From: Margaritifera margaritifera
Taxonomy: Eukaryota > Mollusca > Bivalvia > Unionida > Margaritiferidae
NCBI GenBank assembly: GCA_029931535.1
Contig: JAQPZY010001332.1
Location: 868,001-932,000, forward strand
Length of the DNA: 64,000 nt
Direction of reading: 5' to 3'
A program made the position numbers and the translations under genes. Below the pieces are notes generated by a model, which saw only the letters and a program-made list of their open reading frames with translations, made no database searches and was not told the DNA's origin. Shown here one piece after another: positions 37,132-48,547 of the stretch (within the stretch, counting starts at the first letter, position 1; the number at the start of each line of letters is the position of its first letter).

Positions 37132-37709
37132 TTAACGAGCGAAGGTAAATGAGGAGAAAGTAGTGTGAGAATTCCAAAATTTGGCTTTCATCACATCCTC
37201 CAGAGACGAATGAGTTAGATAGTCCCATGAGGCAGCAATGACTAGAACCTCATGGGCTTTAATTTTCATGAATGACATGTCCCTATCAGTAAGGGACTTG
37301 TAAGAACTCTTGATAGTTAATGCAATCCACCTAGAAATGGTGGAAACTGAAATATCAGTTGAACCTTTAATTGGGAGGAAAAGACTCTTCCTACCCTTTC
37401 TTCTCTCTTTAGAGGCTGTAAAATAAAAATGTAAAGCCCTAACTGGAAATAAAAGTTTATCTTGATCACCCCCAGCACAGATATGACTGAGACTGGGGAT
37501 CTCAACTGGGATTGGAGCAACCAATGGGAGCTGGTTTTTGCTAAAATACCCGGTAAGCAAAGGAGAGAAATTGACTCATAATATCCCCTGAACCTGATAC
37601 AACCCTGCTCTATGGATACAGCATGAAGCTCACTCCTGAGTCTTGCAGACACTAAGGAGAACAAGAAAACAGTCTTGAGGGTAAGGTTCTCGAAGGAAGC
37701 TTCATCCAA
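37132..37709 (-). pseudogene. Element B tyrosine recombinase, broken
   Basis: DIRS elements integrate with a tyrosine recombinase. Two overlapping minus-strand frames (37,317-37,709 and 37,132-37,560) together show SARLRSELHAV (first catalytic Arg), FPVRALHFYF, STISRWIALTI and KAHEVLVIAASW. The box expected to read H-x-x-R reads HEVL, so the second Arg is lost. The tail WNSHTTFSSF continues into a shifted frame, where the expected Tyr-Leu-Arg triplet is found one base out of register. At least two frameshifts plus the Arg loss make it inactive. Without the recombinase B could move only with help from another copy. Confidence 0.8.
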
Positions 37710-38254
37710 AGGTTCATGGGTGGGGCGGGGTCATTAAGAGACCACAAGACACAAGAAAGATTTCATTCAGGCATTAATGAGTGAGACACTGTTCTTTGCA
37801 GCTTGAAATATCTGATTTGATCTGCTAAGTGAAAATCCATCCTGATGGCCAGGTCTTTCAAAAATTTGAGAGTGTTGGATAGGGCTGCTCGATAGCCCTT
37901 GATAGTAGAAACCGAGCATTGTTTCTTTTAAAAAAAGGAAGAGAAGAAAATCAGCCACTGACATGTTTTCTACTACACGAATCAAAAAAGATTCTCCATT
38001 TGGCATCATACACCTTAGATGTCGATCTTCTCCTGGACCAAATGATGCATTTGGCAACCCTAATAGAAAACTTTTCTTTGCAGAGAGATTATTTGAGATG
38101 AGCCAAGCGTTAAGGTGGAGAATCTGTGGGCTGTTGTGTACGAGAGAGCCCCTAAGCTGTGACAGGAGGTCCCTCCTCTGAGGTAAAGTCCTGGGATGGT
38201 CCACGAGCAGATCAAGAGAATCACTGAACCACAATTGCTGGGACTACAGAGAGG

Positions 38255-39300
38255 CTATAAATATGAGCTTAGCAGTGGAGTCGTTACTTTGTGTAGAACC
38301 TGTGGGATCATCCTGAAAGGTGAGAAGGCGTAAGTGAACAGACAATCCCACTTCAGGCTGAAAGCGTCCACTGTAAAAATGTAAAAAGGAAGCTTGTTGT
38401 TTAGCTTGGTGACAAATAAGTCCACCAAAGGAGTCCCCCAAAGTTGGAACAGCGAGTCTGCTACAGATTGGTGGGGTGACCATTCTGTAAGGACCATCTT
38501 TCCTTTCCTTGACAGACTGTCTGCCAGAATATTCTGTTTGCCGGGCATGTGGTGAACTCAAAGGGTGATTCCTTCTGTCAGGTTGCCCAGCGAAGGAGGT
38601 TCCAAACCTCCATGCAGAGAAGATGCATGTTTGCCTCCTTGTCTCCTGAGGTATGCTACCACAGATGTGTTGTCGTTGGAGACCATCATGCAGCAACCTC
38701 TTAATTTGTGGACGTATCCCTGAAGGGCTTAGAACACGCCTCCAACAGGGACATAATCTTGTCTATTCTGTCCCCAGGGACATGGACTAATTGTCTGTTT
38801 GCGAGGAAATTCATCCCCGTGTAGACAAAATCTTGAGATGGAGTGAGCTCTGATTTTTCTAGGCTTGGCAGAAGACCCAGCAATGACCAACAATGACACA
38901 GATCTAGTCTGAGGGACTCTAAACAGCCATTGTGGATCAACCAATCACCAAAATATTGGAGGATTGGGATACCTAGTGACATTAAATGCGCTGCAACTAC
39001 TCCCATGATCCTGGTAAAATCTCTGAGTGGCAAGGCTAGACTGAATGTCAGAGCTCAAAATTGTAAGACCTCTCCGTCCAAGCAAACTGGAGGTACTTCC
39101 TGTGTGGTGGAAAGATAGAGATGTGAAGGTACGCATCCTGCTGATCGATGGAAACTACCCAATTGTTAGATCTTATAGCATTCCTGACTGAGGCCGTGGT
39201 CACCATCTTGAATGGTTCCTTCAGCAGAAACCTGTTTAGGGAGGAAAAGTCGATAATTAGATGAGACTTTACTACCTTTCTTGGGAACCAGGAAAACCCA
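38255..39300 (-). pseudogene. Element B reverse transcriptase / RNase H, broken
   Basis: Pieces in order on the minus strand: FLVPKKGS near 39,290; VSIDQQDAYLHI near 39,150 (first RT Asp); the frame 38,701-39,033 with RDFTRIMGVVAAHL, LQYFGDWLIHNG (YLDDWL-like box, here FGDWL) and SLEKSELTPSQDFVY; then 38,255-38,548 with MPGKQNILADSLSRKGKMV (RNase H last Asp) and WGTPLVDLFVTKLN. These are the DIRS-family RT-RH signatures. One residue of the catalytic Asp pair is replaced by Gly, and frames change several times. Confidence 0.75.
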
Positions 39301-39849
39301 TGAGAAGAAGGCAGGAGATTGGCCGTTTAACACCCTCTTCCTTTAAGTGCACCAGATTTAACTGATGGAAGAATATGGGGAACCTTACTAGAGGAGGAAA
39401 ATCCTGAAACTGGAGCCGATGGCCATCTTTTATGATAGAAATGACCTAGCCATCGACCATTATGCCAGACGAAGCCTCTGAAAAGAGGTTTAGTCTGGCA
39501 CCAACAGGGAGAGGTACACCCCGCAGGAGAGGGAGCGAGTACCTAGGGCTGTCCACCCTTGTCCTTATGAAAGGAGGAAGGGCCTTTGCGGCACGCCCTT
39601 TGAGGGTCTGACTGCTAAGGGGCAGCTCTAGAATGGGGTTGTTGCTTTGATTGTGGCTGTGCAGCTTTAACGAATTAAGCCGATGGACCCTGAGGGTGGT
39701 CAGGATGATTTCGCTTCTTGGGCGGTTTCAAAGAGCCAGGAGCAGATGCAAGGGACCTGTGTTGTTGGTCTCTCAAGTCCCGAATAGCCATGCATGGGAT
39801 GAGCCCTTCGAAAAGAGTCTCCATTCCCAGGGGGGCAGCCATCAGAAGG

Positions 39850-41776
39850 TTCTTACTGTGCTCAAGTAAGACCTCAGAAGCGTCCAAAGCAATATCCCTG
39901 TAGAGGTGGAGAAGCTCCACAGAAAAGACCATGGACAAGGACAATGCATGTATAGAAGTTTTTGCCACTGCTTTTCCAACAAATGATAAAAAGCCATTGG
40001 CGCGAGAGATTCCTCTTTCAGCAGGCTGAATGAGGCTGCTATAAAGAAGTCGGCATGCGAGGATACGATTACCAGTGACCTAGTCTTTTGCTCTAAGGAT
40101 TCTAGAGTTTTTACTGGAAGGCGAGCCCAGGTCCCTGTAGAAATGCCCACTTGAGCCGCTTCAGAATCCAAAGTGGATAGTTTAGTTGGCCAGGAAGGGG
40201 TATGAACATTATAGCTAGAAGCAGCTACCAAGGGTTGCAACATAGAGGGGAGGAAAGACCACCTCCTATGTTGTCTAGTCAAATCTTGGCTCATGCTAAA
40301 TCTTTGAGAGAGCTCCTAAATTCTGAAGGTTTGGGACACAGGTCCCTGGGCAACCTTGTTTACCGCTTTGTTGAAAGACCAGCTCTCTTCCTCCTCTGCC
40401 ATCTTTACTAATGGGTGAGAAGAGGCAGGCGTCCCGATGGGAGGGAGTGCCACATTGTCCTGTTCTGTATCAAACTCAAACACATTGATGAGGACAGAAA
40501 GGACATTTTTGTCCTGCTCTCTCTTCTGAGAGGCAGGACTATGTGACCCAATGTCCCACTGTTGCTGGGGAGACTTGGGGGGGGGGGGGAGAGGAACCTG
40601 AATTGGTAACTCCTCCTGTGGAGCTAATGGACTGTCCTTAGCAGGAGACTCAGCAAGTGGGTGAGAGTGACTCTATACCCTCCTTGAGTGTTTGGGGGAA
40701 TAAGGAATAAAGTCAGTCCCCCTCCTTCTTTTCTGACCCAACTTTGTAAGAAGATATAGGTCCACAGCCTGCAGCAACGACCTCACTACCACGTGGCCAA
40801 GGTCCAGAAGTCCATGGCTGCATGCTGGGAATGATCCAATTGTTTCCCTTCGGTGGAAGGCCCCACATACCATAGGGATTCAAAGGGTTATTTGGGAAGG
40901 TGGGGATACCGATCTGATCCCCTTCCCTATCTGGCATCTGGAAGCTGATTCCCAATCCCCTGCAGGATGAACTAGCAGTCTGGAGTGAGGGGGTGGGGGT
41001 CTTGACCCGATCCCTATCCCCATGACGTAGGGGCTCCAATGACCAATGACTGGTGCCCAGCACCTGTAACCGGGGCCGGGTGACTGGTCAGTGGTTAAAG
41101 ACCAGTCAGGCGCCTCAGGTCTTGAAGACCCTTCTCCAGATCTGACAGACTTATATCTGAGCTCTCCCCTTACCATGTGGCTCAATCCCATTGCTGACAA
41201 CTGGCCTGGTGACTGAAAGGGTGCTGCTCCCCCTGTACAGGGGGACATGACTCACTTTCAGCCTGTATCGAGCTGTGGGTGAGTAAAGAGTGCTGTTTCC
41301 CCCTCATGAGGGGTGCAACTCACTCTCTGCCTAGAAGGACGAAAGAGGGTGCTCATCCTCCCTGAGGGGAGTGCATGACTCACTTTATGTCCTAGTAGAA
41401 AAGAGAAAGTGCTATCCTCCCTCATTGGAAGGTGCAACTCACTTTCCACCTGTTTATAACCTCTCTTGGAAGAGGGCCCACTAACCCTAAGAGTCTCTGA
41501 AGAGACTTGGGTAATCCTTATCTGAGACCTGAGGGACTCAGAGAACGAAAACCCCAAAATTCTGAGGAAGATGAGGAAAGAACTTTCTTCCTCCTTTATA
41601 GGTATGTCTATGCTCGGCGAGATCTCAGATTTCGTCCACAGGCTGCAAAAGGGACTACCATCTGTCCTCTCACAGCCTGTACAAGATAGGCAATTGACCA
41701 CACCTACCCACACCCTGCTTAGACACTGCTGTAAAAGAATGATGAAAAGAAGATTTATTAAAACACTTCTAAACAA
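39850..41776 (-). pseudogene. Element B gag-like region
   Basis: Minus-strand frame 41,258-41,776 has CLSCTGCERTDGSPFCSLW, a Cys-rich start like the DIRS gag zinc motif in element A, followed by acidic and Ser-rich sequence. It then has roughly 20-residue repeats in which S-E/S-C/S-H is followed by x-L/P and ends T/S-L-F. Further frames (40,880-41,248; 40,713-41,063; 39,842-40,294) continue gag-like Pro/Gly-rich sequence with frame changes. DIRS gag proteins are poorly conserved, so the call rests on position and the Cys motif. Confidence 0.55.
41215..41458 (-). repeat. ~60 bp imperfect tandem repeat inside element B gag
   Basis: Four imperfect units, each with 'gtgct...tccc(c)tc' ... 'ggtgcaactcact(t/c)t' followed by a 'cctg/ccta' word, with period near 58-64 bp. 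They encode a repeated ~20-residue segment in the gag frame. Confidence 0.7.
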
Positions 41777-42272
41777 CTAAATGTAAAAACAAAGGTAATG
41801 CGTGTAACTAAGTCTACACTAATATAACAGCTAGAAGTCACCTTATTTAGGTGTTGTCACAAGAAATTAAAACCATCACTGATGTTTTAATGCCTAAAGG
41901 TAAGCAATACTAAGCTGAGTACTAAAAATTACAAGATAATAAAGTCAACCAGGCTTAATCAAAAGCGAGGGATGACTAAATTAGCCAAAAACCAGTTGGT
42001 AAGATTGCTAATTAAAAAATATAATATCAAGGAAAACTATCCGACACTAATTTTGAAAAAGAACTGGTGTTCAATAACCGAACACATTGATATGAAGGTA
42101 AAAATTGGTGTGTGACCTGCTTTTCTGAGTACAAAATTAGCACTACTGTATTCACAATATAGGAATGTGAACTACAATGATTCATAATGAACAATATGAA
42201 TCAAGGCGAGTCCATAGATTTAATTATGCAAGGATAGGGAAAATTTAACGAAAAAAAACCCTATCCTAGCTA

Positions 42273-44327
42273 GAACAAGAGTCCCTCAAAGGGACCAGTG
42301 CAATTCTAAACAAAAGGAATTTCCAGGAATTCAAGATATGATCATTTCTTCCCTTTAACTGCTGAGTGTTGAAATCATCTCCAATATTCTTCAGCAATAA
42401 CAAAATTTTCAAATTAGCTGCTGTAGTGGACATACTGAATGTCATATTGGGACCAGTTTCATTTAGAACAAAGTAGACATCATCAGAAGTCTTTTTGTCA
42501 AAACCCCTTGTCATAATGATCATCCATTCAGGTAGAGTAGTGACAGCAAGATTTTCATGACAGCCATATTGGACAATGACTGGAACCATTCTGATTGAGA
42601 ACCAACTAGGTATCATAAAAAGTCTACTGGTAAAAACCCCATATTGACATAGCCATCCAATTGGGAGTAGAGATAACAATATTCTCACTATAGCCACCAT
42701 GGTGAGGTTAAGTCATTTTCATTTAGGACCAAACAGACACAATAAGAACTCTTCTGCTAAAAACCCCAATGTCAAAATGACTTTCCCTTTAAGAGAAGTA
42801 GCTAAAGCTAGATTTTCAAGATAGCCACATATTGGATGTCAGATCAGCACCATTTTAATTTAAGATCAACAAAACATAATGAGTCTTTTAGTGAAACCCC
42901 ATGATGATACGACCATTCATTCAGCATAAGTAGTGATAACAAGACTTTCAAGCTGGCCACTGTGGCAGCCATATTAGACCCCAGATCAGCACCATTTTCA
43001 TTTAGGATCAACTAGACATCATAAGAAGTCTTCTGGTGAAAATTCCATGTTAATATGACTTTCCTTTCAGGAGAAGTAGCAACAAGATTTTCAAGATGGC
43101 CACTGTGTGGTGGCCATATTAGATGTCAGATCAGCACCATGTTCATTTAAGACCAACTGGACATCATACAAATCTTTTAGTGAAAACCCCATGTGAATAT
43201 GACTTTCTTTTCAGGACGAGTAGCAATAAGAATATTTTCAAGATGGCTGCCATGGTGACCATATCGGATTTCAGATTGGCACCATTTCTATTTAGGACCG
43301 ACTAGACATCATAAGAAGTCTTCATGTGAAAACCCCATGTTGATACGACCATCCATTCAGGAATAGCAGCAATAACAAGATTTTCAAGATAACTGCCATG
43401 CTGGCCATATTGGACACTAGATCAGCACCAGTTTCAACTGGGACTACCTAGACATCATAAGAAGTCTTTCAGTGAAAACCCCATGTTGATATGACCATCC
43501 ATTCAGGAGTAGTAGTGATAACAAGATTTTCAAGATGCCTGCCATGGTGGCCATATTGGATGTCAGATTTGTACCATTTTCATCTAGGACCAAGTAGCCA
43601 TGATGTCTTTTAGTGAATACCCCTTGTTGATATGACCATCCATTCAGGAGTAGTAGTGATAACAAGATTATCCAGATGGCTGCCATGGTGGCCATATTGG
43701 ATGTCAGATTGGCACCATTTTCATTTAGGAAAAAGTTGACATCATAAGAGGCCTTTTAGTGAAACCCCATGTTGATATAACCATCCATTCAGGAGGAGTA
43801 ACAATAACAAGATTTTCAAGATGGCTGTCATAGCGGCCATACTGGACTCCAGATCAGCACCATTTTCATTTAGGACTAACCAGACATCATAAGAAGTCTT
43901 TAAGTGAAAACCCTATGTTGATATGACCATCCATTCAGGAGGAATAGTGATAACTAGATTTTGATGATGGCTGCCATGGTGGCCATATTGTATGTCAGAT
44001 CTGCACCATTTTCATTTAAGACCAACTAGACATCATAAGAAGTCTTTTAGTGAAAACCCCATGTTGATGTGACCATTAATTTAGGAGAAGTAGTGACAAC
44101 AAGATTTTCAAGATGGCCACTATGGCAGTTATACTGGATGTCCAAGCAGCACCATTATCATCTAGGACCAACTAGATCATGGGATGAATGTGTGTGTAAA
44201 GTTTCATGGCAATCCTCCAAGTAGTTTAGGAGGAGTAGCGATAACGACCACAGACGACAGACAGACGATCAACGACAGACAACAGACCATCCCATAAGCT
44301 TTTCTGGTCTATGACTAGTAGAGCTAA
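42273..44327 (+). mobile_element. H1 family element (copy e), 13 monomers, nested in element B
   Basis: The longest copy. 5' ACAAGAGTCCCTCAAAGGGA(C) hairpin at 42,274, then thirteen monomers with 'aagattttcaagatgg'-type words near 42,405, 42,549, 42,676, 42,810, 42,943, 43,084, 43,230, 43,377, 43,522, 43,664, 43,809, 43,953 and 44,100 (mean period 141 bp). The 3' module follows: 'gatgaatgtgtgtgtaaagt', 'gacagacgatc' repeats, hairpin CTGGTC-TAT-GACTAG, GAGCTAA. All monomers are head to tail. Short reading frames within it are repeat artefacts. Confidence 0.7.
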
Positions 44328-45840
44328 AAACTGCACAACCAAATTAGAACACTAAGACCCTAGAAGGGTGAGAAACAAAAAAATGCAAGGCAGCACACAA
44401 CATGTACAGAACAAATGCTAATAGCTTTAAAGAGAGCTCAAATTAACTCAGAAAAATCTCAATCAGGGGTATATTCCAAACATTTACAAAGACAATGCAC
44501 ATAAGAGATATAGTAATTTCACTTGTTAACCAATTAAGAGGAGGCAAATCTTCATCGACTTAAACAAAGCAGACATTACAGACATGCAATCAAAAAAGAA
44601 TGAAGGACAGTGTGCATGGGCAACATATCAACTGGGTGGCCCAGGGACGATCCAGTGGTCTGGAATCTTCTGGTCCACCTTAATGGGAGGACAAATTGTT
44701 GTCATATGGTTGGGGTATTTTCCACCTGAAAAAGTACCAGCTATGCAATAGCAACAGGTATGTATTACTGATATTAAATTCGTCAAATAAGTCACATGAT
44801 TTGCTTCATATTATGGAAAAAATAACAGGAAAGACAAGGCCCAGATATCGAGCCCAGTCAAAGCATTGCTGTAAAATGTCAATTTGAGACAGGTTGAGCA
44901 AGCATGTCACAGAATGAATTTTCTCACCCATGCGACAGACAAATCTAGCTGATTTGCTAACCTAACTTTAGTTATCTCCATCCGGTTGTCTCAGTCATTG
45001 TGTCAACACACTAGCCACAGCACTTGTAGGAACTACTTTTTCAAAAATTTAAAGTTATCCTTATAAACAAAATTATTTGTTTGTATTTTCAAGACATCCA
45101 TTGATTAAATGTGATTGTATTGCAATACTATCAAATGTTTTTTGTTGTTATTTCTCATGCACAAAACTTGCGTACTTTGGATCAACTAGTCCTGTCATTT
45201 GCCTTAATTAACATATTCATATTCATGGGCTGTATTTACAAAACAACACCATGTGACTCACGATGCTCTTGGTGCAATAGAGACAATATGTAAAACTTAT
45301 AACACTGTTAAATTATTATATTTTTTGGTAAGAGTGGCTGATATAGTATGATTCTATTGATATTATTATTTACATTTTCATAAACGAGAATGACCTATAG
45401 AAAAAGGTGAGAAAATAATAGTACTTGATGAATGCTCGAATTTGTGTTGAATGTGCTAAACTATACTGCAAAAATAAAGGGTTATTTTGATTTAAAAGGA
45501 AGAAATTGGGCAAATCAATCTATGTTGGGGTTGCACTGAGACATGGAAAAAATCCCAGTTGAGGGGTTAGATTCTACCATATTTTTCAGCATACAAGTTG
45601 ATACTTTTTGACCTGGAAGTCCGGGCTTCATCTTATATTCTGAATCAACTTATGTATGGATTACATCATTGAAATTGCTTTAAGTGCCAGTAATTCCATG
45701 AATTTTAGATGTAATTGGCAAAATCGAAAACAAGTCACACAGCTGTATTCTTGTTCAATTACCACAGGCCTTGAATTTATAATCAATTTCTTTGTAGTCA
45801 GAAGGACTAGCAGATTGATACATTTACTTGCTTGCTGAAT

Positions 45841-46703
45841 CTTCACTAGTACAAGTTTCCTCTGACCCTTCCCACCCCATATTAGATATTTTGATATTAT
45901 AGTTAGGGTGTCGGGTCAGAGCGCATTGCCTATCAAAAAGTTGGAATTCACCACAGACTCTGCATGGTATCGGGCTTAGCAAACTTAAACGACCTTACAT
46001 CGAGCCATACCTGCATGCAATCAATAGAAGATGATTTATCCTCTCAGAAATTGCGAGTATAACATTCATTATGTAATTTGCACTAAGAGCTTCTACTGAT
46101 TATGTGCTGTACTAAGTATTATTATTATTATTATTATTAGTAGTAGTGGTATTAATCCACTGACAGACGAGACAAAACTACAGTGTTGATGAAATTTGAC
46201 CTGGTACTCGCCATTTGCATTGCTAGTCACATGATTACCCAGATCTCGCAGCCTACATGTCCATGAAATCAGAGGTTCACTAGTCACGTGTGAAACCAAC
46301 AAACACACCTTTCCAATATTGTTGTACAAAAAAATTCTAAAATATTAAATGAAAGTCACATAATGTTTGTAAAAAATATTAAAGAACACATCATTATCAA
46401 CATAATTATTCCTAGAAATTGCTGTTGATACCAACAAAAACAACGTTGAAATATGCTTGACACATGCTCTCTACTTGATGAATCTGGCTTTCTCCAAGTA
46501 GCTGTGACAGCGACAAGTTTCTGGTCATTGTTATTGGAATAAATATGTTGAGAATTATGTGTCCTTTCATTTTTTTTTTTTTTTTAAACAAATAATACAA
46601 CTTTTTCATAGGTAATGGGCTCTCACCCCACACCCCAATATAAATGTCAAAATATCTAAAATGGGGTGGGAAGGGTCAGAGGAAACTTGGACTAAATCTT
46701 CAC
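45841..46703. repeat. ~55 bp inverted repeat bounding ~0.8 kb
   Basis: 45,841-45,896 ('cttcactagtacaagtttcc', 'tctgacccttcccaccccat' and on) is the near-perfect inverse of 46,648-46,703 ('aaaatatctaaaatggggtg', 'ggaagggtcagaggaaactt' and on). The interior has an (ATT)n run and no coding sequence. Confidence 0.75.
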
Positions 46704-46804
46704 TGGTCCCTCCCCACAAAAAATGTTGCCGACAACTGAAACTTTACAAGCCATTGGACTATACAAATTAGAACAACTACTAGTCCAACAGGAAATTTAC
46801 TAGC

Positions 46805-46838
46805 CTCGGGCTATTGCACTACCACTAATTTCGAACCC
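46805..46838 (-). repeat. hAT-like terminal sequence
   Basis: 'ctaccactaatttcgaaccctg' inverted reads CAGGGTTCGAAATTAGTGG, a common hAT-type end. A related end, CAGGGCTCGAAATTAATG, occurs at 57,604 in the other orientation. Confidence 0.4.
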
Positions 46839-48003
46839 TGTTACCATGTTAATAAATTGTTATAAACTAATATGACTGCTTTTATATTATAATTTTTATC
46901 ATTATTTTGTATGCATTTATATGTGCTTGTATTTTCTGATTTCTCCAACATGAAATAAAGAAAACAAAGAGTTCACAATTGACAGGCTGCATTGTACTTA
47001 CAGTCTATACTCTGTAGTGTACTGTACTTATGTAAAGCATATTGTTTGTTCCTAAAAAAAAAAAATTAAACAAATATGAACGGATTTTGTTTTATTCATC
47101 CTTTTTTTTTAACCATACCTCATTCTTCCTGATCACATTTTAGCCATAGGTCCATTGATATTCAATTTACCATTATTTTATTTGAACCACTCGATTGATT
47201 ACTGGTACATCTTTTTCACTGATATAACTGATCCTACAAAGGGATGTAATCCATATTAATAACTCAAATGTTCGATGAATATTTTTAAAAAAAACGTAGA
47301 TTAAGCACATAACTATAATATATTCACAATGCTGTCATATATTCAATAAAAGAATAAAGAATGCCCATAATATCGGGTAAAATTCAGAACAGAAATGGAC
47401 TACTCGTAGATCATCAACCATCCATTTTTAGTTCTGCATTGCAGCTTAAAGCAAAATGTAATGTCAACACATTACCCAGATTCATTCTAAACATGCTGTT
47501 GTTTTGGTGTCTCTCTTTGATTATAATTGATGGATGGGTCTTTGGTTTCTAATCCAAGCCAGTTAACTGTGTAAACCCTGATATTGGTTTTGGGTAATAG
47601 GCAATGCTGGGACCCCTTTGTTCTGTCATTAATCCACATCAACTACTGGTTTTACAATCTCTAGTGGATTGAGAACCTCTGCTTTACATGATTGATTATA
47701 ATACTGGTTATTTATCTGGAGGTGTGTATAATTTTATCCAATCCTAGAATAACTTACCTCCGTGCTGAAGTAAATGTGAACCCCATATATAGTGTTATGT
47801 ATGATGTTTATATAATATTATATATATTTTAGGAAATTGTAAATGTTTCTTCACTTTAATATTTGCTTAAATCTTTATGTTTGTTAGGAAAAACATGTAT
47901 AACTAGTGTCCTTGAATTAGGTTGTTTTGATCAATATGTTTCTCAATTTGAAGGTCAAGGTTGATTTTGTTTACAGTTAGAATTCCATTAAGATGACTCA
48001 CAT

Positions 48004-48058
48004 TCTAGAACATTCTGTCATGTGACCAATCTAGAACATTCTGTCATGTGACCAATCT
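48004..48058 (+). promoter_or_regulatory. Two tandem 26 bp promoter repeats with HSE-like, E-box and CCAAT motifs
   Basis: Unit 1 (48,005-48,030) and unit 2 (48,031-48,056) are identical: 'ctagaacattctgtcatgtg' then 'accaat'. Unit 1, with its upstream ATT, gives TTCtaGAAcaTTC (48,003-48,015), three alternating heat-shock-element units. Unit 2 has the GAAcaTTC pair (48,034-48,041). Each unit also has the near-palindrome GTCATGTGAC (a CATGTG E-box) and CCAAT. The block ends 3 bp before the TATA box. Binding by heat-shock factor and bHLH proteins is inferred from motif match only. The same block recurs in the 3' LTR. Confidence 0.7.
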
Positions 48059-48059
48059 T

Positions 48060-48094
48060 TATATATACCATGTTTGGTAGACATTTTGTTCAGT
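48060..48094 (+). promoter_or_regulatory. LTR core promoter (TATA plus initiator)
   Basis: TATATATA at 48,060-48,067 and TTCAGTT around 48,089-48,095. The spacing from TATA to the A at 48,092 is 31 bp, the metazoan norm. This predicts the genomic RNA 5' end at about 48,092. Confidence 0.7.
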
Positions 48095-48420
48095 TCGACA
48101 TTACCATCAGTCTTGTAAAGAGCTATTACAGTTGTGAAAATTCATTCCAAATTCTAAGAGAGGAATTATTTTAATTATTCATTGGATTATAACAGTGCTC
48201 ATAAACTTTTGGATTTTGATTGACAATTTTGGAATTTATGTGAACTTATTCAGAGATTTTGGATTACTTCATTTTGACTTCAGCACATCAAGATTTCTAG
48301 TACATCAGGACTTTGGAGACCATTGGCACATAATAACATTCAAGGACACATTCTATATTTAGGACTTGTGATTAGAACAATCATTCTTATTGGATTATTA
48401 GGATACATAAACACATTACT

Positions 48421-48525
48421 GTAAGTGACTTTTTGATTTTTCATTTTAATTATCTAGTAATAAATTGCTTGTTGATTTTTACTTGATTTGTTGGTTTCAC
48501 TTTCTTTCTGTTACATTTTTCTTAG
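48421..48525 (+). other. Intron-like splice site pair inside the LTR
   Basis: GTAAGT (48,421-48,426) is a consensus donor. 'tttctttctgttacattttt' plus CTTAG (ending 48,525) is a strong pyrimidine-rich acceptor, and 'tctagtaat' offers a branch site. The 105 bp interval contains the AATAAA signal. Both sites are also present in the 3' LTR. Use of the sites is not shown by the sequence. Confidence 0.5.
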
Positions 48526-48547
48526 ACCATAGAGTCGTAACAGAAAT

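Larger units (their letters stand above)
36600..44778 (-). mobile_element. DIRS-like element B, structurally complete
   Basis: The element is bounded by ~165 bp inverted terminal repeats (36,640-36,803 and 44,594-44,760; 'cctgttgctattgcatagctgg...' against its inverse). Each has a short outer extension. Next to the left-hand one is an internal complementary region, 36,857-36,957. Its first half is complementary to the left outer end (36,613-36,652) and its second half to the right outer end (44,733-44,776). This three-part arrangement is the hallmark of DIRS retroelements, whose circular intermediate is rebuilt from it. Minus-strand order is gag, RT, RNase H, tyrosine recombinase. A 2.05 kb H1 array has inserted near the 5' end. 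Confidence 0.85.
47793..48542 (+). repeat. 5' LTR
   Basis: 750 bp, TGTTATG...TAACA. A TATA box (TATATATA from 48,060) sits 31 bp upstream of the A of an initiator-like TCAGT at 48,090-48,094, so U3 is probably 47,793-48,091. A poly(A) signal AATAAA at 48,459-48,464 followed by GT/T-rich DNA sets the end of R near 48,485. Two 26 bp promoter repeats and an intron-like pair of splice sites are listed separately. Confidence 0.97.

Noticed and set aside
43444..43695. Repeated minus-strand frames with 'MATMAAILKILLLLL'-type peptides at 34.2, 42.3 and 43.4 kb
   Set aside because: They are translations of H1 monomers; frames break between monomers, so there is no sign of coding selection.
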